The translations under genes and the position numbers were made by a program. From Flexistipes sp. (GTDB lineage Bacteria > Chrysiogenota > Deferribacteres > Deferribacterales > Flexistipitaceae): a stretch of 64,000 bases of DNA. The stretch spans positions 1 through 64,000 of the forward strand of contig NZ_JAXKVW010000006.1 in NCBI RefSeq assembly GCF_036172515.1, given 5' to 3'. Below, in pieces: positions 43,477 to 53,229 of the stretch (the first letter of the stretch is position 1; each line of letters starts with the position of its first letter). The notes beneath the pieces were generated by a model that ran no database searches, was not told where the DNA came from, and was given only the letters and a program-made list of their open reading frames with translations.

Positions 43477-44499
43477 TCACATCTTTTCCCCGAAGGTGAG
43501 GACAATGTTGTTCATACTAATATCTGTAAGGAAATTGTATTCATCCTTATAAAGGTTAAGCTTATTGATTAAATCTTTTCTGGTAAATTTGCTGAATATT
43601 TCCATCTGCATATCACTTTGGGAATAACTAATCACTTTGAAATCGAGAATTATTCTTTTTTCCTTTAGGTTCTGCATGAGTTTCTGAATTTTGCCGAGTG
43701 AAGGGAAATTTTTAGCAACTATTTGGTATTCCTGAGTCGGCAGGTTTGTCTCAGGTAGTTTTATTAGATTTTTTCTGACATATTTCAGTGTATTGTTAAA
43801 ACTTTTTTCAAAAGCGTCGATAAAAGCTTCCTTTTTTGTGCTTTTCAGAGAAGAAGCTACCGATTTTATTTCCGGGAAACTGTTGTCTTTTTTGTATATG
43901 TTTGTCAGTAAAGTGAGTCTGCATAAGTAATTTTCATCAAGTTTGGTATATTCTGTACTGACTTTCATAAAGAAAAGAAATTTTGCTTTACTCATTCCGA
44001 AAACAGTTATTAAGTCTTTAAAAGAGGAATCTTGAGGTATCTGGAGGCTGAATTCCTGCTGGTGCTTTGTAGTAAAGTTATATTCTTTGAAAATGCCGGA
44101 GATGTTTTCATTTAGGTAGGAGCTACTGACAAAATCGCTTTGCGTTGTATTGTCCTGTATTTTTATATTGTAAACGGCTGAATGCAGAAAGTTGTTAAGA
44201 AAATACTTTAAATCACTTATTGCCACCTCATCAAGATTCAGTTCAACTTCATATTTTATTTCAAAATTATCCACTCCTCTTTTTAAAATTCTGTAATACG
44301 ATATAAACTTGAAAAACTCAGGAGTTATTTCCGGGATGTTTGTCTTGTCAGACTGTTGATAATATTGGGCTATTCCGTTCATCAGGGCATTTTGCAGCGC
44401 CAGATTGTTTGCTTTTTCGACATTCCCACTTTCAATCACTGCACTGCCTTCACTCGTTATAAGAACTGCGTGCGCGTTGAAAGAGATAAGAGTCATCAA
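43477..44499 (-). CDS. secreted envelope protein of unknown function (FlgT-N/LPP20-like start)
   Basis: The first standard start is TTG 44499 followed by ATG 44496, giving about 340 residues, but it cuts into a signal peptide. The frame stays open upstream (KAFSIKKISALIVLMTLISFNAHA), and an AAGGAAGG site at 44555-44562 is spaced for a start at the in-frame ATA 44550. The true start is thus unresolved and may be non-standard. The N-terminal mature part (EGSAVIESGNVEKANNLALQNALMNGIAQYY) resembles FlgT N-terminal and LPP20-type envelope domains. The rest is not recognised. It sits between lptD and a DHH gene, suggesting an outer-envelope role (inference). Confidence 0.65.
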   Translation of the reverse strand: MMTLISFNAHAVLITSEGSAVIESGNVEKANNLALQNALMNGIAQYYQQSDKTNIPEITPEFFKFISYYRILKRGVDNFEIKYEVELNLDEVAISDLKYFLNNFLHSAVYNIKIQDNTTQSDFVSSSYLNENISGIFKEYNFTTKHQQEFSLQIPQDSSFKDLITVFGMSKAKFLFFMKVSTEYTKLDENYLCRLTLLTNIYKKDNSFPEIKSVASSLKSTKKEAFIDAFEKSFNNTLKYVRKNLIKLPETNLPTQEYQIVAKNFPSLGKIQKLMQNLKEKRIILDFKVISYSQSDMQMEIFSKFTRKDLINKLNLYKDEYNFLTDISMNNIVLTFGEKM

Positions 44500-44633
44500 G
44501 ACAATTAAAGCGCTTATTTTTTTTATGGAAAAAGCTTTATAAAATTTTATAAGACCTTCCTTGTTAATAGAGTGTACTTACCTTTTGCAAAGTTGTTATG
44601 ATATAACATGTCACATCCTAATTCAATAAATTT

Positions 44634-46784
44634 TTATTTTCCGCTTAAAATTTCTTTCTGAGCTCCGCCGAGCCCTTTCAGTTTTACAATAAGAAAGAGA
44701 GTTTTTTCTGTGTCAATGTTGGTGCCGCTCTTTGCAATTTCTTCATATTCCTCTTCGGAGTAGCTGAAACCGAGACTCCAGCAGTCCGAATTGTATATTA
44801 TTTTGGCAGTGTATTCCTGGGTTTTGAAGTTTTTGAAATTATAGGAAAATTCATCCATTTTTTTATAAGATTCGTGCACAAAAGCCAGCTCGAAAGGCTG
44901 AATATCGACACCGATACTTGACTGCCAGGTTGTATTCTTTTCCTCTTCTTCCACTGCTTTATCAAAGATAAATTCCGTTTGAGCATAAAACGATTTATAA
45001 TTGATTCTCAAACGGTTTTCCATATATTCGGTTTCATTTTTTTCATAGTTATAATGATTCTCAAAATAAAAATGGGTCAGATCTTTGTAGTTAAAATTAA
45101 TTTTTGTCTCCAGCGGTTCCCATTGGTTTTTTTCTAAAGCCGTATCATATCCCTGCGTGAACGATTGTTTAAGGTTCCAGTCTTTAGAGGTCAGATAGTT
45201 GGTAAGGGTATAGGTATAGCGTTTTTCCTCTTCAATCCTGTCGTCTTCTATAAAATCGGGAATTCCCTGTTGGTTGAGATAAGGTGTCTGTGAATATTCA
45301 ATCGTATTGTAAATGGAGTGTTTAAAGTATTTATAATTTTTATAGATTTCATTAAATGAAATTTTGTAGCCTATGTTGTAAATATATCTTTCTAACTCGT
45401 TGCCTTCCTGATCTAATTTAAGAAGGCTGCCATCATCGGTTTGACTTACATTGAACTGTTCGGAGTAGTCGTACCATCTGGTGTAATACTGCCTGTAATG
45501 GGGAGTAAATGTTAAAATCTTCAGGTTGAAAGGTTTATAAAAGTTCAGATAACCGTTGTTGCGCTTTATTGTTGTCTCTTTGAACGATGTTTCTTCTTCG
45601 TTCTGATAAATCATATCGGTTTTCTTTATACGGTTATAATCGAAATGATAATCTATATACAAAAGCTTTGCGTCCATAAAGTTTTTTTCAAGAGTAACTT
45701 CTGGTTGTTTTATAAGATGGCTTTTGGAAAAGCCTTCCTGACGGTCAAAATATTCCATTTCATCCCTGTATTTTATATACAGATTCCCCAAAGGCTTATA
45801 AATGTTCAGCCGCATTTCGTTTATATAGTAATTTTCGGATTCATCGTCGCTGTTTTCATTCTCAGAGGCAACCATTGAGTATTTGTCGAAATCCCTTTTA
45901 TACCTGAAATCAGAAACATAGTCTGTGTTGAATCTCAACTCAATGTCATCAGTCAGGTAAATATTACTTTTATTAACGATTTTCCATCTTTTGTTTTTGT
46001 TAGCTTCTGAATCTCTATCGTAAATATACTCGCCGTAAAGATAAATGTCTTCTTTTCTGCTTTTATTATATCTGAATTCGGCCAAATACTGCAATCCGCG
46101 GAAAGAATAATAATTCAGCCCGAATGTTGCATCCTTATCCACACTGATATTCCAGAAATACTTAGGTGTGAAGAAGGCTCCCACCTCACTGCTGTATCCT
46201 GCATTGGGAATGAGAAAGCCACTTTCCCTGTCCGTTTTGATAGGCCATATAAAATAGGGGAAATACAGTACAGGTATATTTTTTATATTGGCTGTCGCAT
46301 CGTCTGCAGTAAAATATTCTCCGTAATTGATGCGGGCTTTATCCGATCTGAAAGACCAGTCGGGAACTTCTCCGCTGCAGCTTGAAATCGTACTGTTGTG
46401 CAGTATGTAATTGTTTTCTCCGATTTTCTCAATTTTTTGTGCTGTAAAATAGTGATAAGGTTTGTAAAAACCTTTGCCATCCCTGATTAAACCTTTCCTG
46501 GTGTCAAGGTCAATTTTAATATAGGAAGCGTGTATTATATTGTCTTTATCTCTAAATGTTACATTGTCCCATGCTCGGGCAATATTTTCCTTTCTGTCAA
46601 AACGGACTTTATCCGCAGTTAGTGTCATATCTTTGTATAAAATCAGTACGTTGCCGGCAGCTGTAACTGTATTATTATCTTGTGATGTCACTCTGTCTGC
46701 CTCCAGGGTGACTTTTTCTTCGGCTTTAACCGGTATAGATATTAGAAAAAAAGAAAAAATCAAAAATAATATAATATTTCTCAA
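44634..46784 (-). CDS. lptD: LPS-assembly outer-membrane protein LptD
   Basis: The start is taken as TTG 46784, overlapping the folC stop (TTGA) behind AAAGGTG. It gives 716 residues and a clean signal peptide (IILFLIFSFFLISIPVKA); the ATG at 46820 lies inside folC. The N-terminal OstA-like jellyroll is EKVTLEADRVTSQDNNTVTAAGN...YKDMTLTADKVRFDRKEN (about 22-75). DNVTFRDKDNIIHA and the conserved YFPYFIWPIKTDRESGFLIPNAGYS (about 190-215) lead into a long beta-barrel of alternating aromatic strands. The usual cysteine pairs look reduced: only a CSGE near residue 134 and one near 685 are evident. It implies an LPS-bearing outer membrane. Confidence 0.9.
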   Translation of the reverse strand: MRNIILFLIFSFFLISIPVKAEEKVTLEADRVTSQDNNTVTAAGNVLILYKDMTLTADKVRFDRKENIARAWDNVTFRDKDNIIHASYIKIDLDTRKGLIRDGKGFYKPYHYFTAQKIEKIGENNYILHNSTISSCSGEVPDWSFRSDKARINYGEYFTADDATANIKNIPVLYFPYFIWPIKTDRESGFLIPNAGYSSEVGAFFTPKYFWNISVDKDATFGLNYYSFRGLQYLAEFRYNKSRKEDIYLYGEYIYDRDSEANKNKRWKIVNKSNIYLTDDIELRFNTDYVSDFRYKRDFDKYSMVASENENSDDESENYYINEMRLNIYKPLGNLYIKYRDEMEYFDRQEGFSKSHLIKQPEVTLEKNFMDAKLLYIDYHFDYNRIKKTDMIYQNEEETSFKETTIKRNNGYLNFYKPFNLKILTFTPHYRQYYTRWYDYSEQFNVSQTDDGSLLKLDQEGNELERYIYNIGYKISFNEIYKNYKYFKHSIYNTIEYSQTPYLNQQGIPDFIEDDRIEEEKRYTYTLTNYLTSKDWNLKQSFTQGYDTALEKNQWEPLETKINFNYKDLTHFYFENHYNYEKNETEYMENRLRINYKSFYAQTEFIFDKAVEEEEKNTTWQSSIGVDIQPFELAFVHESYKKMDEFSYNFKNFKTQEYTAKIIYNSDCWSLGFSYSEEEYEEIAKSGTNIDTEKTLFLIVKLKGLGGAQKEILSGK

Positions 46785-47905
46785 ACGGCACCTTTGATAT
46801 ATTTTCTGCACCAGGCACAAAAATACAGTGAGCCTGTTATTAATACCTTTTGCAATTCATTTTGTTTTAAAAAACTGTCTATTATTATCTTTGGGTCTTT
46901 TATCCTGTAAACTGCGTCAATGTCAATATTGGAAATATCTATGCTTCTGTCATTGTCCGGTATTTCGGTCAGATAGATTTTTTTTGCTTTTGTTTTAAGA
47001 ATATTCACAGATGTTTCCACATCCCGTTCGTTTGTACACGAAAATATTACGGCATCATATCTATCTTTTGATTTCTGGATTCTGTAAAGAGCAGCGATAT
47101 TATGAGCGCCGTCCAGTGTGAAATTTCCGATTCTTTCCATTCTGCAGGGCAGAGTTTTTAAATTTACAGCTTTTATCTCAATCTCTTTGTTTGTAATAAA
47201 TTTATAAATTTCAGATGACAGAGAAAAGTTAATATCTGCCGTATCCAGGTTTTCTGAATCTTTTAAAAAATAAAGATTTTTGTCTGGTAGAAGCTTGGAT
47301 ATATGGGTATTAATAAAATTTTTGTTGTCTCCTATGAAGATATCCGAATTATCTTTGCATATGGCAATTTTTTCTTCAATTATTTTGTAAATATTTTTAC
47401 CTAAAAATTTTATGTGATCCTGAGAAATTGTTGTGATAACAGGGATTTTCTTATTTAAAATGTTTGTAGCATCGTATCTGCCGCCGAGACCTGTTTCTAT
47501 GATTGAGATGTGGGGACTTTTGTCCGAGAAAAAATCAAAAGCTATTAATGTAAGTGCCTCAAAAAATGTCAGGGCATGTTTTTTAATTATGTTCAGGTTC
47601 TTATGAAATAAATGCTGAAAATCTTTATAATTTATGTTTTCGAGGTTGTATTGTATACGCTCGGTGATATCATCTATATGAGGAGAAGTGAACATAGCCA
47701 CATTGCAGCCGTCTTTGCGAAGCATCTGTGCCAGATAATAAGCTGTGGAGCCTTTTCCGTTTGTTCCTGCAATATGTACAATTTTTCCTAAGTTTTTTTC
47801 ACTAAAACCGATATCCGTAAGTGCATTACTAATGCGGTCAAGAGTAAGGTCCAATTGCTTGAATTCTTTGCGTGAATTAAAAAAGTCGGATAAAGTTACA
47901 TCCAT
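46781..47905 (-). CDS. folC: folylpolyglutamate synthase/dihydrofolate synthase
   Basis: A 374-residue Mur-ligase-type enzyme. The P-loop is HIAGTNGKGSTAYYLAQML (about 44-62), then TSPHIDDITERIQ (about 74-86), FFEALTLIAFDFF, ETGLGGRYDATN (about 137-148) and DHIKFLGKN. The C-terminal domain has LDGAHN near residue 275. At 374 residues it is shorter than E. coli FolC (422), mainly in the C-terminal domain. accD ends one base upstream, and lptD starts within its stop codon. Confidence 0.9.
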   Translation of the reverse strand: MDVTLSDFFNSRKEFKQLDLTLDRISNALTDIGFSEKNLGKIVHIAGTNGKGSTAYYLAQMLRKDGCNVAMFTSPHIDDITERIQYNLENINYKDFQHLFHKNLNIIKKHALTFFEALTLIAFDFFSDKSPHISIIETGLGGRYDATNILNKKIPVITTISQDHIKFLGKNIYKIIEEKIAICKDNSDIFIGDNKNFINTHISKLLPDKNLYFLKDSENLDTADINFSLSSEIYKFITNKEIEIKAVNLKTLPCRMERIGNFTLDGAHNIAALYRIQKSKDRYDAVIFSCTNERDVETSVNILKTKAKKIYLTEIPDNDRSIDISNIDIDAVYRIKDPKIIIDSFLKQNELQKVLITGSLYFCAWCRKYIKGAV

Positions 47906-48751
47906 TTATCCGAAAAAATCCAGCATTTTTGAAATGGTGGGCTTCCAGTCCTTTCTGTGCAGAACCATGTCAACCATTCCATGCTCAAGCAGAAAATCGG
48001 ATTTCTGAAAATCGTCCGGCAACTTTTGTTTGATTGTTTGTTCTATTACACGCGGGCCGGCAAATCCTATAAGAGCATTGGGTTCGGCTATTATAACATC
48101 ACCGAGCATTGCAAAACTTGCTGTGACACCGCCCGTTGTGGGGTCTGTCAGAATGCTTATATGAGCCAGTCCCGAGCGCTCAAGCTTTTTCAGAGCGGCT
48201 GAAGTTTTGGCCATCTGCATCAGCGAGAGTATGCTTTCCTGCATACGTGCACCGCCGGAACAGCTGATTGTGATAACATGATTTTTATTGACAATTGCAG
48301 ACTCTATCAGGCGGGAAATTTTTTCACCAACGACACTGCCCATACTGCCGCCGAGAAAACTGAATTCAAATGCCCCGATGTTAACACTTCTGCCGTTTAC
48401 ACTGCCTATTCCCGAAATGAATGCATTATTAAGTTTTGTTTTTTTAGTAGCAGATTTAAGTCTGTCAGTATATTTTTTAGAGTCTCTGAATTTTAATGGA
48501 TCCTGGGAAACAAGGTTTTGATCGATTTCAACAAAAGAGTTTTCATCAACAATAATCTGAATTTTTTCCCTTCCGGAAATTTTAAAATGGTTTCCACATG
48601 ACGGGCAGGCGTGAAAGTTCTTCTTTATCTCGTCTTTATAACTTATTTCCTGACATTTATCGCATTTAATCCATAAGTTTTCTTTAATTTCTTTTTTATT
48701 TGCCGTCTTTACTTTTTTTATTTTGTCAAATAAAAGCCCTTTAAGTCCCAT
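47906..48751 (-). CDS. accD: acetyl-CoA carboxylase carboxyltransferase, beta subunit
   Basis: A 281-residue subunit for malonyl-CoA synthesis. The N-terminal C4 zinc finger is WIKCDKCQEI...FHACPSCGNHFK (about 27-57). The crotonase-fold carboxyltransferase has FSFLGGSMGSVVGEKI (about 128-143), ISCSGGARMQESILSLMQMAKT and DPTTGGVTASFAMLGDVIIAEP, then GFAGPRVIEQTIKQKLP. Length is normal. It heads the minus-strand run accD-folC-lptD-unknown-DHH. accA is not in the window. Confidence 0.94.
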   Translation of the reverse strand: MGLKGLLFDKIKKVKTANKKEIKENLWIKCDKCQEISYKDEIKKNFHACPSCGNHFKISGREKIQIIVDENSFVEIDQNLVSQDPLKFRDSKKYTDRLKSATKKTKLNNAFISGIGSVNGRSVNIGAFEFSFLGGSMGSVVGEKISRLIESAIVNKNHVITISCSGGARMQESILSLMQMAKTSAALKKLERSGLAHISILTDPTTGGVTASFAMLGDVIIAEPNALIGFAGPRVIEQTIKQKLPDDFQKSDFLLEHGMVDMVLHRKDWKPTISKMLDFFG

Positions 48752-48972
48752 TGTATACCTCCATAGGTTTGAAATACATATTCTATCGGTTTTAAAACAA
48801 GATGCAAGAAAAAAGTGCGATTATATATTCATATGATTGGATGCAGATAGATGGTGAAGTGGTAAAGTAGTAAAGTAGAGAAATGGTGAGATAGGGAAGT
48901 TGAAAAGCGGGGTATTTTAAAATATCATATTCATGTTATAATAAGAACAGATGAAACCAAGGGAGGCAGTCC

Positions 48973-49263
48973 ATGAAAAATACAATAATTATTTCCGATG
49001 AGGCCGATGAAAAGGACTATCCGGACGCCATTATTTTGAATGAAAGCGACGCATTGAACCTTTATTCGGCTAAAAGCGGTGAGCAGGTTGTATGTGAAAG
49101 TCCTAATGTGGATTATGTGAAAGTGGAGGATGATTTTTTTGAGTTTTTTGGAGAGGATTTCGGGAGTATTAGATTTGACAGGCGTTTTGTGAAACTGGTG
49201 GTTAATAAGTCATATTATGTGGGTCAGAAACTCAGAGCCAACAAACCTTACGATATCCGGTAA
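48973..49263 (+). CDS. small acidic protein of unknown function
   Basis: A 96-residue protein with a good GGGAGG site. It has an acidic N-terminal half (SDEADEKDYPDAIILNESDAL) and a more basic C-terminus (IRFDRRFVKLVVNKSYYVGQKLR), with no signal peptide or membrane helix. The sequence looks coding (regular codon use, clear start), but I do not recognise a family. It stands alone between a simple-sequence tract at 48840-48905 and a MITE-like repeat. Confidence 0.6.
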   Translation: MKNTIIISDEADEKDYPDAIILNESDALNLYSAKSGEQVVCESPNVDYVKVEDDFFEFFGEDFGSIRFDRRFVKLVVNKSYYVGQKLRANKPYDIR

Positions 49264-49334
49264 AGCTTTCAAAATGATTTGATATAAAACATCTACAACC
49301 TCTCCCTGAAAGTCTCGTTATGTTTATAAAATTT

Positions 49335-49479
49335 GAGCTTTGAATAATTCAGTAAGCGCGGCTTCAGCCGTACAAAGTTTATTTCGAAACCCTGTATTAT
49401 CAAGCATGCGGGACTACCAGGGCACTTAATAATTAAGTGCCCTGGCCTAAAACTGAGAAAAACACATTATTCAAAGCTC
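49335..49479. repeat. MITE-like element with GAGCTTTGAATAAT ends
   Basis: A 145-bp element: GAGCTTTGAATAAT at 49335-49348 is exactly inverted at 49466-49479. Nested inside is a perfect 14-bp hairpin CCAGGGCACTTAAT-A-ATTAAGTGCCCTGG (49417-49445) and a GCGGCTTCAGCCG palindrome. The remainder of the 49264-49774 gap is A/T-rich with no gene. Confidence 0.75.
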
Positions 49480-49774
49480 TTAAGCTCTAATAGTGTCTAT
49501 ATTTTTGTTCAAAGTTAAAAATAACAGTGTTCTGATAACACAGGTTGAAATATTCAGAATAATTTCATAGCACAAATATTAATATGCTTGCATCTTTTTT
49601 ATTAGGCAATTATTTCTTTGGTAGCCAATATTTAAAACAATTATAATGAATGTATAAACTGAATGCTTGTTCGCTCAGTAAATATATAACATCTTTTTGT
49701 ATATGATTATAAAAAGCTTGCCATTTAGTAAAAATTAATATATGTTTTAACAATACCAATATAAAGGAGGCTTT

Positions 49775-51067
49775 ATGAGAAAGGCAAAGATAGCGTTTTT
49801 ATACGTATTTATGGCTTTACTATTTCCAACATTTGTTTTTGCTAACGGTTTCCAGATTAATGAACAGGGGGCTAAAGCTCTCGGTATGGGTGGGGCTTTT
49901 GTTGCACAGGCGAATGATCCGTCTGCTCTTTACTTTAACCCTGCAGGAATTACTCAGCTTGAAAGAGCCCACCTTTCTCTCGGTGTTTCACCGATAACAC
50001 CCAGAGCTTCATTTGAGAGTGATGTCACAGGAAAAACCACAGATGCAGATGTAAATACTTTTTTTATTCCAAACTTCTATTACACGATGAAAAATACCGA
50101 AAAAATAAGTACAGGGTTGGCGGTATTTTCAAATTACGGTCTTGCAACAGAATGGCCTGAAAATTGGGAAGGTAGATACGTTACCGGAGGTACGAAGGCC
50201 GAGATTATTACGATGACGATTAATCCGAATATTGCCTATAAAATCAATGACAAAATAAGTGTAGCAGCGGGTGTTGATATCCAAAATATGGATATTACAC
50301 TGAAAAATAAGCTTGCAATGTTGCCTTATAACGGGAGTATTTTAATGCTTAATTCAGACGGTGACTCCAAGCTTACTGCAGATGACTGGGCTTACGGGTG
50401 GAATGCTGCAGTTCATTATAAAATTACAGAAAACTGGAAAGCCGGGATTTCCTACAGAAGCGAAATTAAACATGAAATAAAAGACGGAACTGCTGAATTG
50501 TCACTTCCTTCAGGTTATCTTATTGGAAGCGGCCCGGTGCCTGCCATGAATATTCAGAAAACGGGAAGTGCTGATATAACATTACCTGAAATTCTTTATT
50601 TAGGTACTTCTTACGAAATAGGTAAATTTACTTTTGAACTGGACGGGCAGTGGACAGGTTGGTCATCTTATGATGAATTAAAGATTGAATTTGAAGACGG
50701 AAGCCAGCAAGTAAGCCCCAAAAACTGGGAAGATGTATGGGCAATAAGATTGGGGGCACAGTATAGTGTTAACAAGATGCTTGATTTGAGAGCGGGTATT
50801 ATCAGAGATTATTCACCGATCCCGGATGACACTGTTGATCCTCTTGTACCTTCCGGAGACAGATGGCTGTATGCTGTGGGGCTTGGATTCAATTTTCACC
50901 GGTTAACAATAGACGTTGCGTATAATTATCTTGATGATGAAAACAGAGAATTTGATAATGAAGTGGGTAAGAAAGCTCCGTACGGTTATGTTGCACCGGA
51001 ACTTACAGGGGAATTTAAAGATATAGATGCACATATCTTCGGTGTAAATGTTTCCTATAAATTTTAA
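49775..51067 (+). CDS. fadL: FadL/OmpP1-family outer-membrane long-chain fatty acid transporter
   Basis: A 430-residue outer-membrane barrel. The signal peptide ends at VFA-NGF. The mature N-terminus GFQINEQGAKALGMGGAFVAQANDPSALYFNPAGITQL is the family hallmark: the hatch domain with the NPAG motif. Strands alternate to a C-terminal aromatic ending VSYKF, the usual BAM signal. It would take up long-chain fatty acids or other hydrophobic compounds. The ATG has AAAGGAGG. It is followed after 30 bases by a surface-lipase gene, the same pairing as fadL-volA in Vibrio. Confidence 0.9.
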   Translation: MRKAKIAFLYVFMALLFPTFVFANGFQINEQGAKALGMGGAFVAQANDPSALYFNPAGITQLERAHLSLGVSPITPRASFESDVTGKTTDADVNTFFIPNFYYTMKNTEKISTGLAVFSNYGLATEWPENWEGRYVTGGTKAEIITMTINPNIAYKINDKISVAAGVDIQNMDITLKNKLAMLPYNGSILMLNSDGDSKLTADDWAYGWNAAVHYKITENWKAGISYRSEIKHEIKDGTAELSLPSGYLIGSGPVPAMNIQKTGSADITLPEILYLGTSYEIGKFTFELDGQWTGWSSYDELKIEFEDGSQQVSPKNWEDVWAIRLGAQYSVNKMLDLRAGIIRDYSPIPDDTVDPLVPSGDRWLYAVGLGFNFHRLTIDVAYNYLDDENREFDNEVGKKAPYGYVAPELTGEFKDIDAHIFGVNVSYKF

Positions 51068-51097
51068 ATAAAATGATTTTTTCAGGAGGAGTTTTAT

Positions 51098-53134
51098 ATG
51101 TTTAGAAAAATTACGTATGTTTTGTTTATATTATTTTCCGTTTCTGTTTTGGTTTCATGCGGCGGAGGCGGTTCGGATGATGTGGAGACTGTAAGTTATA
51201 ATCGTCTGAAGTTTGATACTGCTGAATCGAATATGTCCATACCTTTTCCCAATGATGTTATGTGGCAGGAAACAGGTGGCATTGTTAATCTGACAGCACA
51301 GGCAGTGGGTCCTTCTGAAACAGCTCTTTATTCAGCTATCAAAGCACTGAATATTAAGGGTCTCAGCCCCAATACACCGATTGCCATTCCCCTGGCGAGC
51401 GATATTAAGCTGAGTAGCACTTCTCTATACAATAGTATCAGAATATTTGATTTGACAGGTTATCAGGTTAATCCAACTGCCAACAATTTTTTTACTGATA
51501 TCGAAATTAAACAAAACGGTAATATAATCAATGTTTATCCGTTAAACCCTATGGCAGCCGGTCACAAGTATCTTGTAATTATAACCGGGGATCTTAAGGA
51601 TTACCGTGGTTATCCTGTAATGCCTTCTCCAATTTACAAAACATTAAGGGATACGGATAATTGCAGTACTCTCGATTCTCAGGATTTGCAAAATCTTTGC
51701 AGTATTTATGATCCGCTTTGGGATATAGCTGCAAACCTGACGGGTAAGAGAAAAGAAAATCTTCTTGAAATATTCACATTTACCACAGCTGATAAAACGT
51801 TGGGATTGAAGGATTTTGGTGTAATACAGCAAGCATTATTAACCAAAGATTTCTCCATTATCGACAATAGCTCTATCGAAGGATACAGTTATGCTAATGT
51901 GTCTGCGGATAATGCCTCGAATGAATATGTTGAAGTGGATGCTCTGAGTGACTTGCCTTTGTTATGTCAAAACTTGTACGCACAAAATCCAACTTTACTT
52001 CCAGTAGTCAGTGACGGTACAACCTATTTTAAGTCGCCTAATCTTTATGAGCTTGCATCTATTCAGGCTATACTGGAAAATTATAATTTTCCGGATAATC
52101 AGTCGAATTATGGTGCTGTTTGTACTTCTATATTTGACAATTCCTCTCTATATGACAATGTTTCAATGAAAACTGCTGTAAACACTCAAACTCCAAATGG
52201 CATTGTTTTATTTCAGCACGGTCTCGGAGGGAGTAAATCCAATGTCGACTTAATTGCCAATGAGTTCAGCAGTTATATGGTAGTGGGTATGGATCTGCCG
52301 TGGCATGGAGGCAGAGTTTTAAATGCAGATTTGTCTGAGACAATTTGTGATGAAACTCAGTCCGGAAGCTGTTATTTAACGGACAATCCAATATATGACA
52401 GACTTAATATTTACCAGTCACTTCTGGATATGCATACACTCACAAAAATGTTCGGCCTGCAGGCCGTCAGTCAGGGATTACCTCTGTATCTTGCAGGGCA
52501 GTCGATGGGATCTATTACGGGCTCTATGCTTATGAATGTTGATAATATTACCACATCAAATGTTGCTTTGCAGGCTACAGAAGGACAAAAGGCGGGTAAT
52601 TTTATCAATAAAGGCTTGCTGAATGTCGGCGGCGGCAATTATGCGGTGCTGCTCAATGAAGCTACAAACAGTCTGATAACAGATTTGCTTTCGACACTGA
52701 ATCTTGAAAAGCACAGTATCGAATACTATACAACACTCGGTGTGTTTCAGCTGCTTCTTGATCCTGTGGATCCAGCTTATTTTGCTGACAATACAGCGAT
52801 AAGCGGTAAAGTTCTGCTTCAGTCTGCAAACCATGATACGGTTATACCCAATGTATCAAATAAAGTACTTGCGCATGCTTATAATTTTGATCCCGGAGTA
52901 ACAATTACCGGAGATGATACAGCAGCTTCAGGTGCGATAGCTTCTCCTTCTGCCGGCTGGTATATGTTCGGCAGCGGAGATAACTGGGTCAATCATGGAT
53001 TCATGCTTAATACTTCTAATTTAAACGATTTATATCCCGAAGCGTTTGGTTATCTGAACCAGACCTATGTGGAAAATATGCAGGGGCTTGCAATAACACA
53101 GGCTTTGAATTTTTTGAGTGCTCAGCCTCAATAA
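51098..53134 (+). CDS. VolA/Pla-1/cef-type outer-membrane lipoprotein lipase (lysophospholipase-like)
   Basis: A 678-residue lipoprotein: lipobox VLVSC with Cys21, then GGGGS. The N-terminal domain has the family pattern FPNDVMW, LSPNTPIAIPLASDI and YPLNPMAAGHKYLVIITGDL (about 45-165), as in extracellular lipases of the Pla-1/cef group. The alpha/beta-hydrolase domain has an oxyanion region FQHGLGGSK (about 372-380), nucleophile elbow LAGQSMGSITGSML (about 464-477) and a likely catalytic His in VNHGFML near 630. In Vibrio, VolA is encoded next to FadL and cleaves lysophosphatidylcholine outside the cell. The same order is seen here. Confidence 0.82.
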   Translation: MFRKITYVLFILFSVSVLVSCGGGGSDDVETVSYNRLKFDTAESNMSIPFPNDVMWQETGGIVNLTAQAVGPSETALYSAIKALNIKGLSPNTPIAIPLASDIKLSSTSLYNSIRIFDLTGYQVNPTANNFFTDIEIKQNGNIINVYPLNPMAAGHKYLVIITGDLKDYRGYPVMPSPIYKTLRDTDNCSTLDSQDLQNLCSIYDPLWDIAANLTGKRKENLLEIFTFTTADKTLGLKDFGVIQQALLTKDFSIIDNSSIEGYSYANVSADNASNEYVEVDALSDLPLLCQNLYAQNPTLLPVVSDGTTYFKSPNLYELASIQAILENYNFPDNQSNYGAVCTSIFDNSSLYDNVSMKTAVNTQTPNGIVLFQHGLGGSKSNVDLIANEFSSYMVVGMDLPWHGGRVLNADLSETICDETQSGSCYLTDNPIYDRLNIYQSLLDMHTLTKMFGLQAVSQGLPLYLAGQSMGSITGSMLMNVDNITTSNVALQATEGQKAGNFINKGLLNVGGGNYAVLLNEATNSLITDLLSTLNLEKHSIEYYTTLGVFQLLLDPVDPAYFADNTAISGKVLLQSANHDTVIPNVSNKVLAHAYNFDPGVTITGDDTAASGAIASPSAGWYMFGSGDNWVNHGFMLNTSNLNDLYPEAFGYLNQTYVENMQGLAITQALNFLSAQPQ

Positions 53135-53151
53135 GAATAAGCAAAACACTT

Positions 53152-53180
53152 AAAGGCGGCTCAGCTGAGCCGCCTTTTTT
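53152..53180. terminator. terminator after the fadL-lipase pair
   Basis: AAAGGCGGCTCAG-CTGAGCCGCCTTT is a perfect palindrome followed by TTT; it works in both directions. Confidence 0.9.
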
Positions 53181-53229
53181 ATGAATATATTTCCACTATA
53201 TTTAACTTTCCTCCCCATTAATATTATAT

